NCBI RefSeq assembly: GCF_029360705.1
Contig: NZ_JARKMX010000002.1
Span: forward strand, 186,001-250,000
Origin: Paraflavitalea pollutisoli
GTDB lineage: Bacteria; Bacteroidota; Bacteroidia; Chitinophagales; Chitinophagaceae
Direction of reading: 5' to 3'
DNA: 64,000 nt
Shown here in pieces: positions 1 through 9,749 of the stretch. The notes beneath the pieces were generated by a model that was not told the origin of the DNA, did no database searches, and was given only the letters and a program-made list of their open reading frames with translations. Position 1 is the first letter of the stretch. Every line of letters starts with the position of its first letter. Position numbers and translations under genes: made by a program.

Positions 1-276
1 AATGGGGTGATCGATGGCTATATCAAGTATGAGATTACCGCGGCCCATAGCCCCTGGCACCAGGTATTCTGGATCGTGGATGGCGGCGAAAAGGTGTTTT
101 TAGGCGGTGACGATGCCCCTCAACTGCAGCAAATGCGCAGCCGGTTTGTAGCTAAGTATGACTATGATGGGAAGAAATGCATGGAGTTAAGGCAGGAATG
201 GTGGAAGCAGGGAGAGGCGGAAAAGTGGACGTTTTTGTTCTATCATGACGTACAAAACCCCGTTTACCGGTTTTAG
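1..276 (+). CDS. 3' end of an unidentified protein gene (cut by window edge)
   Basis: The reading frame is open from base 1 to the TAG at 274-276, so the true start lies upstream of the window; the GTG at 7 is only the first possible start seen here. About 91 residues are visible. They are rich in tryptophan and aromatic residues (WHQVFWIVDGG near the start, EWWKQGEAEKWTFLFYH near the end) and end in PVYRF. I do not recognise a family. No signal or membrane segment is visible in this part. A bidirectional terminator follows about 95 bases downstream, which supports this being a real gene end. Confidence 0.6.
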   Translation, partial: NGVIDGYIKYEITAAHSPWHQVFWIVDGGEKVFLGGDDAPQLQQMRSRFVAKYDYDGKKCMELRQEWWKQGEAEKWTFLFYHDVQNPVYRF

Positions 277-369
277 GGCTAGTAAATACCCGTAGCCGGG
301 TATAGCGAATTCCGCAATTCATCAACGTAGATCTCCGTGCCTCATATCATAAATGGATATAATAAAAAA

Positions 370-400
370 GGGGCCCGGATAGAAATCCAGCCCCGTTTTT
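370..400 (+). terminator. Hairpin terminator after the partial first gene
   Basis: GGGGC (370-374) pairs with GCCCC (390-394), and GGAT (377-380) pairs with ATCC (385-388) around an AGAA loop. It is followed by TTTTT at 396-400 and preceded by an A-run, so it could work in both directions. The 277-604 gap otherwise holds only AT-rich sequence and the gldN terminator. Confidence 0.65.
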
Positions 401-550
401 AAAATCCAATATCCTATGAAAAACCATTGTAAAAATAGTGAATCAAACCCACAAAACAATACCTGATACTGGGTATTTTAAAAAAAAATCTTCCCGCTAT
501 CCGGGTGCAATTCTCCTCATTTTTAGCTCATTACGTAGTTCCTGAAATAA

Positions 551-583
551 AAAAGAAAAGGCACCGTAAAACTACGGTGCCTT
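551..583 (-). terminator. Terminator of the gldKLMN operon
   Basis: GGCACCGTA (560-568) and TACGGTGCC (573-581) form a perfect stem around AAAC. Read on the minus strand, the stem is followed by TTTTCTTTTTT. It lies about 22 bases past the gldN stop. Confidence 0.85.
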
Positions 584-604
584 CTTTTAGTATTATCATT
601 AATC

Positions 605-1639
605 TTAATAGGACCAGAGATCCTGTTCATAATTAAAGATCTTTTCCCGGACGTTCTCTCCTTCCAATAAGGCAAGGATCGGGTCTTTAATGTACCCTTT
701 AATGAACTCATCGTTGGGATTACTGATAGTCGATTTGATGATCCGGCTCGCAAACATGCGGCTTTCGAACAGCTCCTCCCAGCTCATGCGGGCTCCGTAG
801 TTTTTACCGTTGTACACTTCGTGTTTGGCAAATACAGGCCGCAGATCGGGGTAATACACCCAGAATACAGGCGTCACGTCGCGGAAAGATCCGTCATCGT
901 TCGTGATCGTCTTCAGGGGAGCGATACCGAGGATACGAACGTGCATCCTGGAAGACTCTCTGTCGAATACCCAGTCTTCTTTGATCCAGTATCTTTCGAC
1001 TTTATCAGGATTGAACTCTTCGGTGATGGTCGTGTCACGCATCAGGCCTTTAGAGCCATCTGGATCCTGTGCCAGGTCGGGCACAGAAATTACCTTGGGC
1101 TTGGAGACCAGCTGCTCAGAGATCTGAGCATAAGTAAATGGCGTGGTAAAACGATCATCTTCGGCAGAGAACGCTGTAATGCTATCGTTTTTGATAGCGC
1201 CCAGCAGGATATTGATGAACCGTTGGTTACCCTGATCATCATCTGCCTTGTAAACAAAAGGCAGGTTGATCTTTTCGTGTACATCGATCTCTCTCCATAC
1301 ACGTTGCATGTAAGCCGCATCATCTTCGCGAATGTGCTCATAAGTCAGCGGTATCCGGTCTTTGACCAGGTTCCGCTCGATGGCATTGTCATTCCGCAAT
1401 GACCTTTTGATCGTAGGTAACTTAATATCAGCCAGCACAGGAGCGGGCTTTACAGTATCAACAGGGGGTGGCGCAATGGCAGCCGGATTGGCGGCCGCAG
1501 CATTCCTGTTGGCAGTAGTACCCTTCTTTGCAGGCCGCTTGGTAGCGGTACGTTTAGGCTTTGCCTGAGCGTCGGCCTCGACAGTTGCAAATGCCATCAC
1601 TGTAAGCAGCAAACACAATTTGATAATACGGTTCTTCAT
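605..1639 (-). CDS. gldN: Gliding motility / type IX secretion protein GldN
   Basis: A 344-residue protein matching the GldN/PorN family in length and context. Residues 1-25 form a signal peptide ending near ADAQA. Residues 26-75 are a basic then Ala/Pro-rich linker, and the rest is the GldN domain with motifs such as KEDWVFDRESSRM and LFESRMFASRIIK. In the family, GldN/PorN binds the lipoprotein GldK/PorK to form the periplasmic ring of the type IX secretion system. It starts 23 bases after gldM and is the last gene of the gldK-L-M-N operon, followed by a strong terminator. The family and gene order make the call firm. Confidence 0.95.
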   Translation of the reverse strand: MKNRIIKLCLLLTVMAFATVEADAQAKPKRTATKRPAKKGTTANRNAAAANPAAIAPPPVDTVKPAPVLADIKLPTIKRSLRNDNAIERNLVKDRIPLTYEHIREDDAAYMQRVWREIDVHEKINLPFVYKADDDQGNQRFINILLGAIKNDSITAFSAEDDRFTTPFTYAQISEQLVSKPKVISVPDLAQDPDGSKGLMRDTTITEEFNPDKVERYWIKEDWVFDRESSRMHVRILGIAPLKTITNDDGSFRDVTPVFWVYYPDLRPVFAKHEVYNGKNYGARMSWEELFESRMFASRIIKSTISNPNDEFIKGYIKDPILALLEGENVREKIFNYEQDLWSY

Positions 1640-1662
1640 TATCCCAATTATTTAAAATATGA

Positions 1663-3246
1663 TTATTTAAGCTGGAACACCATGCTTGGAATTTCCTGTT
1701 GCCTTCCATCAGGACCTACCACCTGGATCGCATCGAAGAAGAGGCGTGTACCAGGACCAGAACGGCTGATCAGTGATTCAGCAGGGCCAGACCAACGGTT
1801 ACCGTTGTTTACTGCTTCAGCATAGATCTGGATAGGACCACCGACCGCACCTACTTTGTAGCTAACTACTTTGTAGGGAGCTTCGAAGTCAGAGTCAAGT
1901 TTGGCAATCACCGCACCGATCGCTTTCAGCTCGGCAGAGGAGATGGTACCGGATTTCTTGGCTCCTACGAAAGCCGTGGGAGGAGGCAGGAATTTAACCC
2001 GCATGGGGAACTCATAAGGCTTACCGTCAGCACTTACGATCACCTTCGCCTGACCGGGGGCCGTTGGCTTGATGGAGTAGCTGTCACCACCCTTGTTCGT
2101 TACAGGCACGCCGCCAGAGAAAGATACTTTCACCTTCTCGCGACCTACGCTACCACCGGAAACGGTGAGGGGGTTATCGACACCTACGTACAGTACGTTC
2201 ATCTTCTCGAGGAACACAGAGGCACCTGAAGGAAGACCTACAGTATAATTTACTTTCTTGTTAACAGTAGCCACAGAACCATCAGGTTTTGCGTACTCGA
2301 TTCGCACGTCTACAGCGTGGTCACCGGCTCCACCAGCGGTTGTTTTCCACTTGGCAGTACCATCAGGGTTCAACGTTTGAGCGGCACCATTGATGAAGAT
2401 CTTAGGCTGCGCAGCTGCACTGAAGGCGCCTACACCGGCTGTGATCTCGATCGCATCACCGGGCATCGCATAGCTGGTGTTAGCCTGCGCAATAGCCTGG
2501 AACTGGTCATACACGATCTTTACAGTACCGATCTGAGAATGGAGATAATCTACCATTTGCGCCTCAGAGCTCTTAACATCATTCTGGAACTTGCTCAGGA
2601 TGGTCATGGCAGCTACAGTAGGCGTCATGTGGAAGTAGTTGGTCGTCCAACCCTTCGCATCATTGCTGTACTCTTTACCGCTCTGGCTCTTGGGCACATT
2701 CACGTTGATGGGAAGATTCTTATTGAATGCTTCGATCTCTTTTTTCAGGTCAGCCTGAAACTTGGGATTGTCGGCAAATTCTTCGGGTTTCAGCACACCG
2801 ATCACATTCTTGCGATAAGCGACCAGTTTGTCGTACAGTTCTTTACCCTTGCTCTCCTTGTCCATCATGGCCGTAGGAGCATCCAGGTTATCTTCTGCAT
2901 AATGTTCAACACCATCTTTGATCTCCAGCTTGGAACGTTTTTTCATTTCCGTCTTGAGGTTCTCGATGTAATTGAACAGGTCAGCAGACATTTTTTTCAC
3001 CTCCTCTGCTTTAGGCGCCCAGATGGCGGCCTTTGCTTTTGTCTGATCGTCTTTCAACTTTTCAGCAAAAGAAGCATAAGTGGAGTTATTCTTTTCAGTG
3101 ATCACCGCGTTCGAGTTGGCGATACTGACATTGACTACTTTGAAAGCGTTAAGGATCTCAGATGATACGTTCAGTGCCAACATCGCTGTAAGCACCAGGT
3201 ACATCATATTGACCATTTTCTGCCGGGGCTCTTTGGGTAAACCCAT
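1663..3246 (-). CDS. gldM: Gliding motility / type IX secretion motor protein GldM
   Basis: A 527-residue protein with one N-terminal membrane helix (about residues 11-32, MVNMMYLVLTAMLALNVSSE) and a long periplasmic part of Ig-like domains ending in VPSMVFQLK. GldM is the rod of the proton-driven motor that powers type IX secretion and gliding; it spans the periplasm towards the GldK/GldN ring. The conserved basic residue ahead of the helix is present (Arg8 in KEPRQKM); in the family it pairs with a glutamate in GldL helix 2. It lies between gldL (84 bases upstream) and gldN (23 bases downstream). Length and order are normal. Confidence 0.97.
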   Translation of the reverse strand: MGLPKEPRQKMVNMMYLVLTAMLALNVSSEILNAFKVVNVSIANSNAVITEKNNSTYASFAEKLKDDQTKAKAAIWAPKAEEVKKMSADLFNYIENLKTEMKKRSKLEIKDGVEHYAEDNLDAPTAMMDKESKGKELYDKLVAYRKNVIGVLKPEEFADNPKFQADLKKEIEAFNKNLPINVNVPKSQSGKEYSNDAKGWTTNYFHMTPTVAAMTILSKFQNDVKSSEAQMVDYLHSQIGTVKIVYDQFQAIAQANTSYAMPGDAIEITAGVGAFSAAAQPKIFINGAAQTLNPDGTAKWKTTAGGAGDHAVDVRIEYAKPDGSVATVNKKVNYTVGLPSGASVFLEKMNVLYVGVDNPLTVSGGSVGREKVKVSFSGGVPVTNKGGDSYSIKPTAPGQAKVIVSADGKPYEFPMRVKFLPPPTAFVGAKKSGTISSAELKAIGAVIAKLDSDFEAPYKVVSYKVGAVGGPIQIYAEAVNNGNRWSGPAESLISRSGPGTRLFFDAIQVVGPDGRQQEIPSMVFQLK

Positions 3247-3330
3247 AGATTTAGGTTTTTCAGTTTAAACAATTCTTTTAATGGAGCTTCTTTGATTCAT
3301 GGATATCGGACTTGAATCACCATTTAACAA

Positions 3331-4101
3331 TTAACGACCTTGCATAGCATTGAGCATGTTGCCGTACACAGTGTTCAGACTGCTCAGGTTGTTGCTCAGC
3401 TTGGCAATTTGCTCATGCGCTTTCTTGGCATCATCTACGCTACCTTTCATGGTTTGAGATGCTTCAGCCAGATTGCTGTAGAAGCTGTTCATTGCTTTCA
3501 GGTGGTTGTTGGTGTCCTGCAGCTCAAGCTCATAGATCGCATTCAGCGAACCTAAGTTCTTGGTCAGTACCTGAACCTGCTCATGGAATTGTTTAGTGCT
3601 GTCGGCAGCGTGGTTGAAGTGCGTAATGGTAGCGGTAGCTCCCTGATAAGCATTCTTCATAGAGTCCAACGCTGCAGCAGCTTCTGAAGTTTTCTTGGAA
3701 TAGTCGTTGGTAGCTTTTACCACGTCAGAAACTTCGGCGATGTTGTGTACAGAAGTACCGAGTTTCTTGAAGCCATCGCTCAACTTAGCGAGGTTCGCAG
3801 GCGTGATATCAGCATCCTGCAGCATTTTGTCCATCTTTTCGAGTGCAGGATTACCGGCAGAGCCAGCGCCTCCGGCCAATTTAGGTAACGCTTCAGCCAG
3901 TGCATGCATATCATTTCCGGGAGGGGGCAGGATAGCGTACACGATGAAGATAACAGCTTCAGTTATAAGGCCGGCTGTTAAGAAGAAGTCAGCAAGCGCC
4001 TGGTGAGTAATTTTTTGCCAGGCACCAAAGATTACGATAGCAGCGCCCATACAAACTACTACATTCACCACTCTTTCGGTTGATTTAGAAACTCCAGCCA
4101 T
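3331..4101 (-). CDS. gldL: Gliding motility / type IX secretion motor protein GldL
   Basis: A 256-residue inner-membrane protein. Helix 1 covers about residues 11-28 (VVNVVVCMGAAIVIFGAW) and helix 2 about 39-57 (FFLTAGLITEAVIFIVYAI). The rest is a cytoplasmic, coiled-coil-rich tail. Glu48 inside helix 2 is at the place of the proton-pathway glutamate of the GldLM motor. In the family, five GldL copies surround two GldM helices. The gene sits between gldK and gldM on the same strand. Confidence 0.96.
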   Translation of the reverse strand: MAGVSKSTERVVNVVVCMGAAIVIFGAWQKITHQALADFFLTAGLITEAVIFIVYAILPPPGNDMHALAEALPKLAGGAGSAGNPALEKMDKMLQDADITPANLAKLSDGFKKLGTSVHNIAEVSDVVKATNDYSKKTSEAAAALDSMKNAYQGATATITHFNHAADSTKQFHEQVQVLTKNLGSLNAIYELELQDTNNHLKAMNSFYSNLAEASQTMKGSVDDAKKAHEQIAKLSNNLSSLNTVYGNMLNAMQGR

Positions 4102-4243
4102 AATTTTAAATTGTTTAAATGGTTAGAAAACGGATTTTATAGGGTTAAACTAGTGAAAACAATACTTTATAATGTTGATTCTGTGCCTGCGCACCAGCAT
4201 CAATTAACGTCTTAAGCAGCCAGTAAAGTACCCGTAAGCAGAA

Positions 4244-5527
4244 TTATTTTCTCTGCATAGGAGGTAAGTCAATTACACAACGGAAACCAATGTAAGACTT
4301 TGCAGTGTCCATGTATTCGTAGCTACGTGTGCTGGTTTGCAGGAAATATCCTACATCTTTCCAGCTACCACCACGAATAACTTTACGTTTCATACGGGGG
4401 GGATCGGCGTCATTCGCATTGAAGCGAACGTCGGGGTTCATATCGTGTTGGAAGTTATAGGCACCTTCGTAATACATCGATGAGGTCCATTCCGCAACGT
4501 TACCCGCCATGCAATACAGACCGAAGTCGTTGGGCCAGTAAGCATCGGCACGTACGGTATAGAAACCACCATCTTCAGGATAGTTACCACGACCAGGTTT
4601 GAAGTTGGCCAGCAGACATCCTTTCTTATTTCTCAGGTAATAGTTACCCCAGGGGAACATCGATTGTGAACGACCACCGCGGGCAGCGTACTCCCACTCA
4701 GCCTCGGTAGGCAGACGGAAGTCAGACTCGGTAGGCTGCTTTTTACGCTCCAGGTGTGAGTTCAGGTATTGCGTTCTCCACTCGCAGAAGGCAGTAGCCT
4801 GCTTCCAGCTAACACCTACAACAGGATAGTTTCCGAATGCAGGGTGCGAGAAATAACGCTTGGTCATCGGCTCGTTGTACGAGTAGCTGAAGTCGCGGAT
4901 CCAGATCAGCGTATCGGGATAGACTTTCTCGTCTTTCTTTACGATGAACTTGGAGCGGGGAACATTGGCATTCTCGCGGCGAGCTGCTTCTTTCAGGTTG
5001 AATATCTCGGAGTGATAGATGATCTTGGCGGGATCCAGATCTTTTTTACCAAACACCCGGTTTTCGGGCGTCAGGATCATCTGGTCGATCTTTTCAACAG
5101 TGGCCTTGTCATTCCACTTGATCGTCTTGGCTTTCTTCCAGTCGATCACGAAGACACCGTCTACTTCTTTACCGTATTGCAGTCTTACGGCACCAATGGA
5201 GTCACGAACCCATTGTACGAACTGACGATACTCGTTGTTGGTGATTTCTGTAGCGTCCATCCAGAAACCGTTGATAGACACTTGCTTATTTTTTGCAGTG
5301 TAAGCGTAGTTAACATCCTCGTCGCTGGGGCCCATATGGAAAGTTCCTGGTGGGACATATACCATCCCGGGCGGTTTTGACAGGTTGTACTTGCTTGCCG
5401 GCGATACACCATGAAGCTGGCCATCATCTGGCAAACCTTTAGACTTGCCTCCGAACTTACAACCTGTGGCAAAAGAAACCAGTGCCACCACAGCTGTTAA
5501 GGCGGATAGGTTTTTCATTTTCATCAT
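4244..5527 (-). CDS. gldK: Gliding motility lipoprotein GldK
   Basis: A protein of about 427 residues from the chosen ATG at 5527, with a lipoprotein signal (hydrophobic stretch then SFATGC, lipidated Cys23). The body is a formylglycine-generating-enzyme-like (sulfatase-modifying factor) fold: PPGTFHMGPSDED, NEYRQFVQWV, LPTEAEWEYAARGG, MAGNVAEWTSS, VIRGGSW and YIGFRCV. In GldK/PorK this fold is structural and builds the outer-membrane-attached ring with GldN. The frame stays open further upstream to 5572, but a TATTTTTG promoter element at 5544-5551 lies inside that extension, so the shorter start is preferred. It is the first gene of the operon. Confidence 0.94.
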   Translation of the reverse strand: MMKMKNLSALTAVVALVSFATGCKFGGKSKGLPDDGQLHGVSPASKYNLSKPPGMVYVPPGTFHMGPSDEDVNYAYTAKNKQVSINGFWMDATEITNNEYRQFVQWVRDSIGAVRLQYGKEVDGVFVIDWKKAKTIKWNDKATVEKIDQMILTPENRVFGKKDLDPAKIIYHSEIFNLKEAARRENANVPRSKFIVKKDEKVYPDTLIWIRDFSYSYNEPMTKRYFSHPAFGNYPVVGVSWKQATAFCEWRTQYLNSHLERKKQPTESDFRLPTEAEWEYAARGGRSQSMFPWGNYYLRNKKGCLLANFKPGRGNYPEDGGFYTVRADAYWPNDFGLYCMAGNVAEWTSSMYYEGAYNFQHDMNPDVRFNANDADPPRMKRKVIRGGSWKDVGYFLQTSTRSYEYMDTAKSYIGFRCVIDLPPMQRK

Positions 5528-5543
5528 ATTAAAGGGTATTGGG

Positions 5544-5575
5544 CAAAAATAATGTTTTACCGACTTCATCACAAG
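5544..5575 (-). promoter_or_regulatory. Promoter of gldKLMN (Bacteroidota type)
   Basis: On the minus strand, CTTG (5575-5572), a 20-base spacer and TATTTTTG (5551-5544) match the Bacteroidota pattern TTTG-N19-21-TAnnTTTG, with one mismatch in the upstream box. Transcription would begin near 5537, about 10 bases before the chosen gldK ATG. The short leader is a weak point. Confidence 0.5.
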
Positions 5576-5671
5576 TTTAGAATTTATTTTTTAGAACTGC
5601 AATACAGAACTCCAGCGTAGGAATAAACGACGTCCGAAACCTTATTATTGTATCCCAAAAAAGATTAAGTT

Positions 5672-7738
5672 TTACACATTATCTATCTGCCGCATCAACA
5701 TATCTACCTCATTTACAGGCTGTTGACAAGCATAATCCCGACACAGGAAAATGGCCGTGTCCGACGAATCAGGCTTGTTTACCAGCATGGGAAAATCCTG
5801 GTTTGTGGGTCCAGTGGGAGCGGATTGAAGTACGTGGATAGGCAGAAACCGGCGTAAAACATCCTCGCGATGCATTGCAAAATCCCCGCCAATAATCGCT
5901 ATCTCCGGGATCGTATAAATGAGTGCCTGGATCATCGTAGCCCATACTCCAAACGAACCAGGATACCGGCTGACCGTCTGCTGCAACAGGCTGCAGATCC
6001 TTACACTTCGTTCCCGCCAGGCCGGCACATCAAAAATGATACCCAGGGAATAGAGATTAATGGCCATCACCGCATTACCCGAGGGTACTGCCCCATCGTA
6101 CACTTCTTTCTTACGTACGATAATATCGGCCTGTCCGGTTGGTGTAAAGAAGAAAAAACCTGTTTCTGGCTCACTAAAGTGGTCAATTACCCGGCTGGCC
6201 AGGGCCTTGGCCGTATGCAAATACCCGGTATCACTGGTCACCTCCTGTAGCTGCAACAATGCCTGAATCAGGGCAGAATAGTCGTCCAGGAAGGCCGGAT
6301 ACCGTGCTACACCTTCTTTGTATGTATGATGAAAAGCGCCATCCGCCTGGTTGAATCGGCTTAGCAGGAAAGCCATATTGCGCACCGCCACATCCCGGTA
6401 ATGCTCGCTGCCCAGGGCCCCCGCCGCCTGGCTGAAGGCCAGGTTCATCAGGGCATTCCACCCCAGTAACTGTTTGTCATCGAGCAAAGGCCGGATACGC
6501 CGGTTCCGCACCTGCATTAATTTCCCCCGGCAACTGTCCATACGCCGCCACAACTCCTCCAGCGTAATCCCTTGTGCAGCAGCAAACGCAGCGGGTGCTA
6601 CCGGGCAATTCAGGATATTCTTATGCTCCCAGTTGCCTTCCGTCGTCACGTCGTAGAAGGCACAGAATAAGGTCGATTCTTCGCCCAGCAGGGCATCTAC
6701 CGTCGCTTTATCCCATACATAATACTTTCCTTCCTCCCCCTCACTATCGGCATCCAGGGCCGAATAAAAGCCATATTCCGGCGACAGCAGCTCCCGCTCC
6801 ACAAACGACAAGGTTTGCCTGATCGTTCGCTCGTACAGCGGATCACCCGTCAGCTGAAAGGCTTCACAGAGTACCGTCACCAGTAAAGCATTGTCATACA
6901 GCATCTTTTCAAAATGGGGCACCAGCCAGGCACCGTCGGTAGCATAACGGGCAAAGCCACCTCCCAGCTGGTCGTAGATACCGCCCTGGATCATCTTATC
7001 CAGGCTCAGACGAGCCTGCCGCAGGGCGTCCTCGTTCTTCGTATAGAAGTAATGATGGAGTAAAAACCGGATGGTAAAGGTTTGCGGAAACTTGGGCGCC
7101 TGTCCGAAGCCGCCCTCCTCCCGATCGGCATTTTTCATGACGTTGGTAAACAACAGGCGGGCTTTCTCCTTCGTGAAATGAGCTTCGAAGTCTTCGCCAA
7201 GTTCCTGCACGGATTGCAACCCAAATTCATTGGAGCGGACGAGGTGCTGGGTGAGGTTATCGGCCTGGGCCTCGATGGCGTCCTGTTTGTCGCGGTAAGC
7301 ATTGATCACTCCGTGCAGCACTTCCGTCCAGGAAGGCCGGTTGTACACTGCTTTGGGTGGAAAATAAGTGCCGCCATAAAAAGGCTTGCCGGCAGGTGTG
7401 AGAAAGACATTGAGCGGCCAGCCCCCACTCCCCGTCATCGTTTGCACGGCATCCATGTAGATGTGATCCAGATCGGGGCGCTCTTCGCGGTCGATCTTGA
7501 TGTTGATGAAATGCTCATTCATTATGGCGGCTGTAGCTTCGTCTTCAAAGCTCTCCTTCTCCATCACATGACACCAATGACAGGCGGCATAGCCAATACT
7601 GACGAGGATTGGCTTGTTTTCGGCGCGGGCACGACCAAGGGCCTCCTCCCCCCAGGGATACCAATCCACCGGGTTGTGAGCATGCTGCAATAAATACGGA
7701 CTACTTTCCTCGAATAACCGGTTGGTGAACTTACTCAT
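5672..7738 (-). CDS. DUF255 thioredoxin-fold protein (YyaL/SSP411 family)
   Basis: A protein of about 688 residues from the ATG at 7738 ([20 protein letters not shown]); the frame is open 15 codons further up but the family starts here. The N-terminal thioredoxin-like domain (about 1-165) carries [13 protein letters not shown] with Cys53 and Cys56, then [11 protein letters not shown] and [11 protein letters not shown]. The remainder is an (alpha/alpha)6-barrel of the N-acylglucosamine-2-epimerase type ([38 protein letters not shown]). The biochemical role of this family is not settled; a link to disulfide or carbohydrate chemistry is only suggested by the folds. It is preceded by hemD on the same strand. 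Confidence 0.9.
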   Translation of the reverse strand: MSKFTNRLFEESSPYLLQHAHNPVDWYPWGEEALGRARAENKPILVSIGYAACHWCHVMEKESFEDEATAAIMNEHFINIKIDREERPDLDHIYMDAVQTMTGSGGWPLNVFLTPAGKPFYGGTYFPPKAVYNRPSWTEVLHGVINAYRDKQDAIEAQADNLTQHLVRSNEFGLQSVQELGEDFEAHFTKEKARLLFTNVMKNADREEGGFGQAPKFPQTFTIRFLLHHYFYTKNEDALRQARLSLDKMIQGGIYDQLGGGFARYATDGAWLVPHFEKMLYDNALLVTVLCEAFQLTGDPLYERTIRQTLSFVERELLSPEYGFYSALDADSEGEEGKYYVWDKATVDALLGEESTLFCAFYDVTTEGNWEHKNILNCPVAPAAFAAAQGITLEELWRRMDSCRGKLMQVRNRRIRPLLDDKQLLGWNALMNLAFSQAAGALGSEHYRDVAVRNMAFLLSRFNQADGAFHHTYKEGVARYPAFLDDYSALIQALLQLQEVTSDTGYLHTAKALASRVIDHFSEPETGFFFFTPTGQADIIVRKKEVYDGAVPSGNAVMAINLYSLGIIFDVPAWRERSVRICSLLQQTVSRYPGSFGVWATMIQALIYTIPEIAIIGGDFAMHREDVLRRFLPIHVLQSAPTGPTNQDFPMLVNKPDSSDTAIFLCRDYACQQPVNEVDMLMRQIDNV

Positions 7739-7837
7739 GGTACGCTGTTGATAACATGATCGTGCCAGGTCGGTTACGGGCATTAATAGGCTGCTCGCTC
7801 ACGACAAGATCACTACATGCTGTTAATCAGCGTAAAG

Positions 7838-8647
7838 TTATTTCTTCTTCAACAGACCGGCGAGGTATTGTTCGAGGGCTGCCACCATCGAAGGAGCCTG
7901 CGGTTGAGGAGCTTTGATATCCAGCGTCAGGCCAGCCTCTTCGATCGCTTTACCAGTATTGCTACCAAAAGCGCCGATGCGCGTGCCATTCTGTTTGAAC
8001 TTGGGACAGTTGTCAAACAGGCTCTTTACACCACTGGGGGTAAAGAAACAGATGATATCAAATTCGGTCTGATCAAGTACTTCCTTTACATCGTTGCTGA
8101 TCGTGCGGTACATGAAGGGAGTGGCAAACCCGCAATTGTTGTTCTTGAGCCAGTTCACGATCTCATTGTCCTGCTGATTTTCGGAGCAGGGGTAGAGGAA
8201 CTTCTCGTTCTCTTTGTGTTTGTTGACCACATCGAACATGCTCTTGTTGGTACCGTCGGCACCATAAAACACTTTGCGTTTGCGGTAGAGGATGAATTTC
8301 TGGAGGTATAAAGCAACAGCTTCGGTGATGCAGAAGTACTTGGTGTCCTGAGAGACACTAACCTTCATTTCTTCACAGATGCGAAAAAAATGGTCAATAG
8401 CGTTGCGGCTGGTGAAGATCACAGCAGAGAACTGGGCAATTTCAATTTTCTGGCGGCGGAATTCCTTGGCAGGAATACCGTCGACACGGATGAAAGGATG
8501 AAACTGCAAGTCCACACTATACTTCTTCGCAAGCTCGAAGTACGGTGATTTGTCGGTCTCTGGTCTGGGTTGGGTGATCAATATTTTTTTAATCACACTA
8601 ATCGAATTAAGATCAGTTGCTACGTGTTTAGCCCCGTTTTTTACCAT
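7838..8647 (-). CDS. hemD: Uroporphyrinogen-III synthase
   Basis: A protein of about 269 residues from the ATG at 8647. The order VKKILITQPRPETDKSPYF, AVIFTSRNAIDHFF, VFYGADGTNKSMFD, FLYPCSENQQDNEIV, FDIICFFTPSGVKSLF and IGAFGSNTGKAIEEAGL matches the two-lobed HemD fold as found in Bacteroidota. The enzyme closes hydroxymethylbilane to uroporphyrinogen III in tetrapyrrole (heme) synthesis. A longer TTG-started form to 8692 would overlap the upstream DUF4271 gene. A TAATTTTG element at 8668-8675 supports the shorter start. Its position behind a DUF4271 gene is, as I recall, common in the phylum. Confidence 0.87.
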   Translation of the reverse strand: MVKNGAKHVATDLNSISVIKKILITQPRPETDKSPYFELAKKYSVDLQFHPFIRVDGIPAKEFRRQKIEIAQFSAVIFTSRNAIDHFFRICEEMKVSVSQDTKYFCITEAVALYLQKFILYRKRKVFYGADGTNKSMFDVVNKHKENEKFLYPCSENQQDNEIVNWLKNNNCGFATPFMYRTISNDVKEVLDQTEFDIICFFTPSGVKSLFDNCPKFKQNGTRIGAFGSNTGKAIEEAGLTLDIKAPQPQAPSMVAALEQYLAGLLKKK

Positions 8648-8667
8648 ATTTGTGCCGTATGGATTTG

Positions 8668-8693
8668 CAAAATTAATAACTTCTTTCCACAAA
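8668..8693 (-). promoter_or_regulatory. Possible promoter of hemD
   Basis: TAATTTTG on the minus strand (8675-8668) matches TAnnTTTG, with a TTTG at 8693-8690. The 14-base spacer is shorter than usual. A second element, TACCTTTG (8750-8743), lies within the end of the DUF4271 gene. Either could drive hemD separately from the gene upstream. Confidence 0.35.
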
Positions 8694-9731
8694 ATTCAAT
8701 AACACCTTGTAAATCAGCAATAGGGGTGCTATTTCGAAGGCGCAAAGGTATATAAAAAAATGGAACCGGCTTACCTTTATTTCGTTTCTAATTGGTTTAT
8801 AAGCTATTATGAATCTATAGACCAATGCCAACCCAAGTGTAATGAATGCCAGGGTAAGAATTACCGGTAAAAACTGCTGATAGGGGAACGCTATCATGAA
8901 CAACACGGGCAGCAATAAAATGCCGATCATCTTGTTGACCATAAAGATGACAAAGATGTAGGTATCGGTTGCATTGCTGACGTTGAATATCCACCCCACT
9001 ACCTTCAGGATAATAAACTTTCCCAGGTATACCGCCAGTACCAGACCGCAACAATACCCCCACAACAACCACAGATTTGGCTCCGGCACTAGTTGGTAAT
9101 GCAGCGCCACGAAGGCCAGGAACATCCCCCCCGCACAAAAGAAAAGGATATTCAGGAAAAGCGAAGGCAACGGCATTTGCGACAATTGCTCACGCAGTTG
9201 CTGCTGCCGCATACTGGCGCGAAAAAACAGGGTCATGATATCATGCAAGTACTTATGGTAGAACAGGCGAACGATCGCAAAATAAAAGACCAGTCCCAAC
9301 AGAAAATAAAAGATGCCATCGGTATTGAACGGACCGGAATCTTTCAGTAGCAGCACCCGGTTACCAGGCTTGGTATTATAATAAGGATGATTGCGTACAG
9401 TGGCCTGAAAGCCCGCCAGGGTGTTTTCCACCGGATGGGGCGCCGCCCCCTGCATTTGCGCTGTCATGGCACTGTCGCGTTGCCTGGCAGCCACCAGCGC
9501 CAACGAGTCGCGCTGCAGCGAATCACGGCGAGCCGCCGCCAATGCCTGGGCCACCCTTACCAGTGAATCGTTCTTTTTACGTACTACCGGCGCCTTGCGG
9601 ACGCCCGTATCCCTGATTGCCGGCACCGGCGCCGTCACTTGCGGAGGACGCGCCGTCGTATCCTGGTCTTGAGCAAAGGATAGCACCGAACACAGGATAC
9701 AGCCAACAACAAGTAGTACAATTTTTTTCAC
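8673..9731 (-). CDS. DUF4271 membrane protein
   Basis: A protein of about 352 residues from a GTG at 9731 (VKKIVLLVVGCILCSVLSFAQ, a clear signal peptide). An Ala/Arg/Ser-rich linker follows (about 22-120), then six or so membrane helices: FYFLLGLVFYFAIVRLF, LFLNILFFCAGGMFLAFV, LWLLWGYCCGLVLAVYLG, FVIFMVNKMIGILLLPVLFM, PVILTLAFITLGLALVY and FFIYLCAFEIAPLLLIYKVL. I recognise it as DUF4271; function unknown. The frame extends to an ATG at 9824, but that stretch is not signal-like and a near-perfect promoter (9750-9782) lies inside it, so the GTG is preferred. It lies immediately upstream of hemD. Confidence 0.82.
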   Translation of the reverse strand: MKKIVLLVVGCILCSVLSFAQDQDTTARPPQVTAPVPAIRDTGVRKAPVVRKKNDSLVRVAQALAAARRDSLQRDSLALVAARQRDSAMTAQMQGAAPHPVENTLAGFQATVRNHPYYNTKPGNRVLLLKDSGPFNTDGIFYFLLGLVFYFAIVRLFYHKYLHDIMTLFFRASMRQQQLREQLSQMPLPSLFLNILFFCAGGMFLAFVALHYQLVPEPNLWLLWGYCCGLVLAVYLGKFIILKVVGWIFNVSNATDTYIFVIFMVNKMIGILLLPVLFMIAFPYQQFLPVILTLAFITLGLALVYRFIIAYKPIRNEIKVSRFHFFIYLCAFEIAPLLLIYKVLLNFVERSY

Positions 9732-9749
9732 CAGCAATAATTGGGTGTG

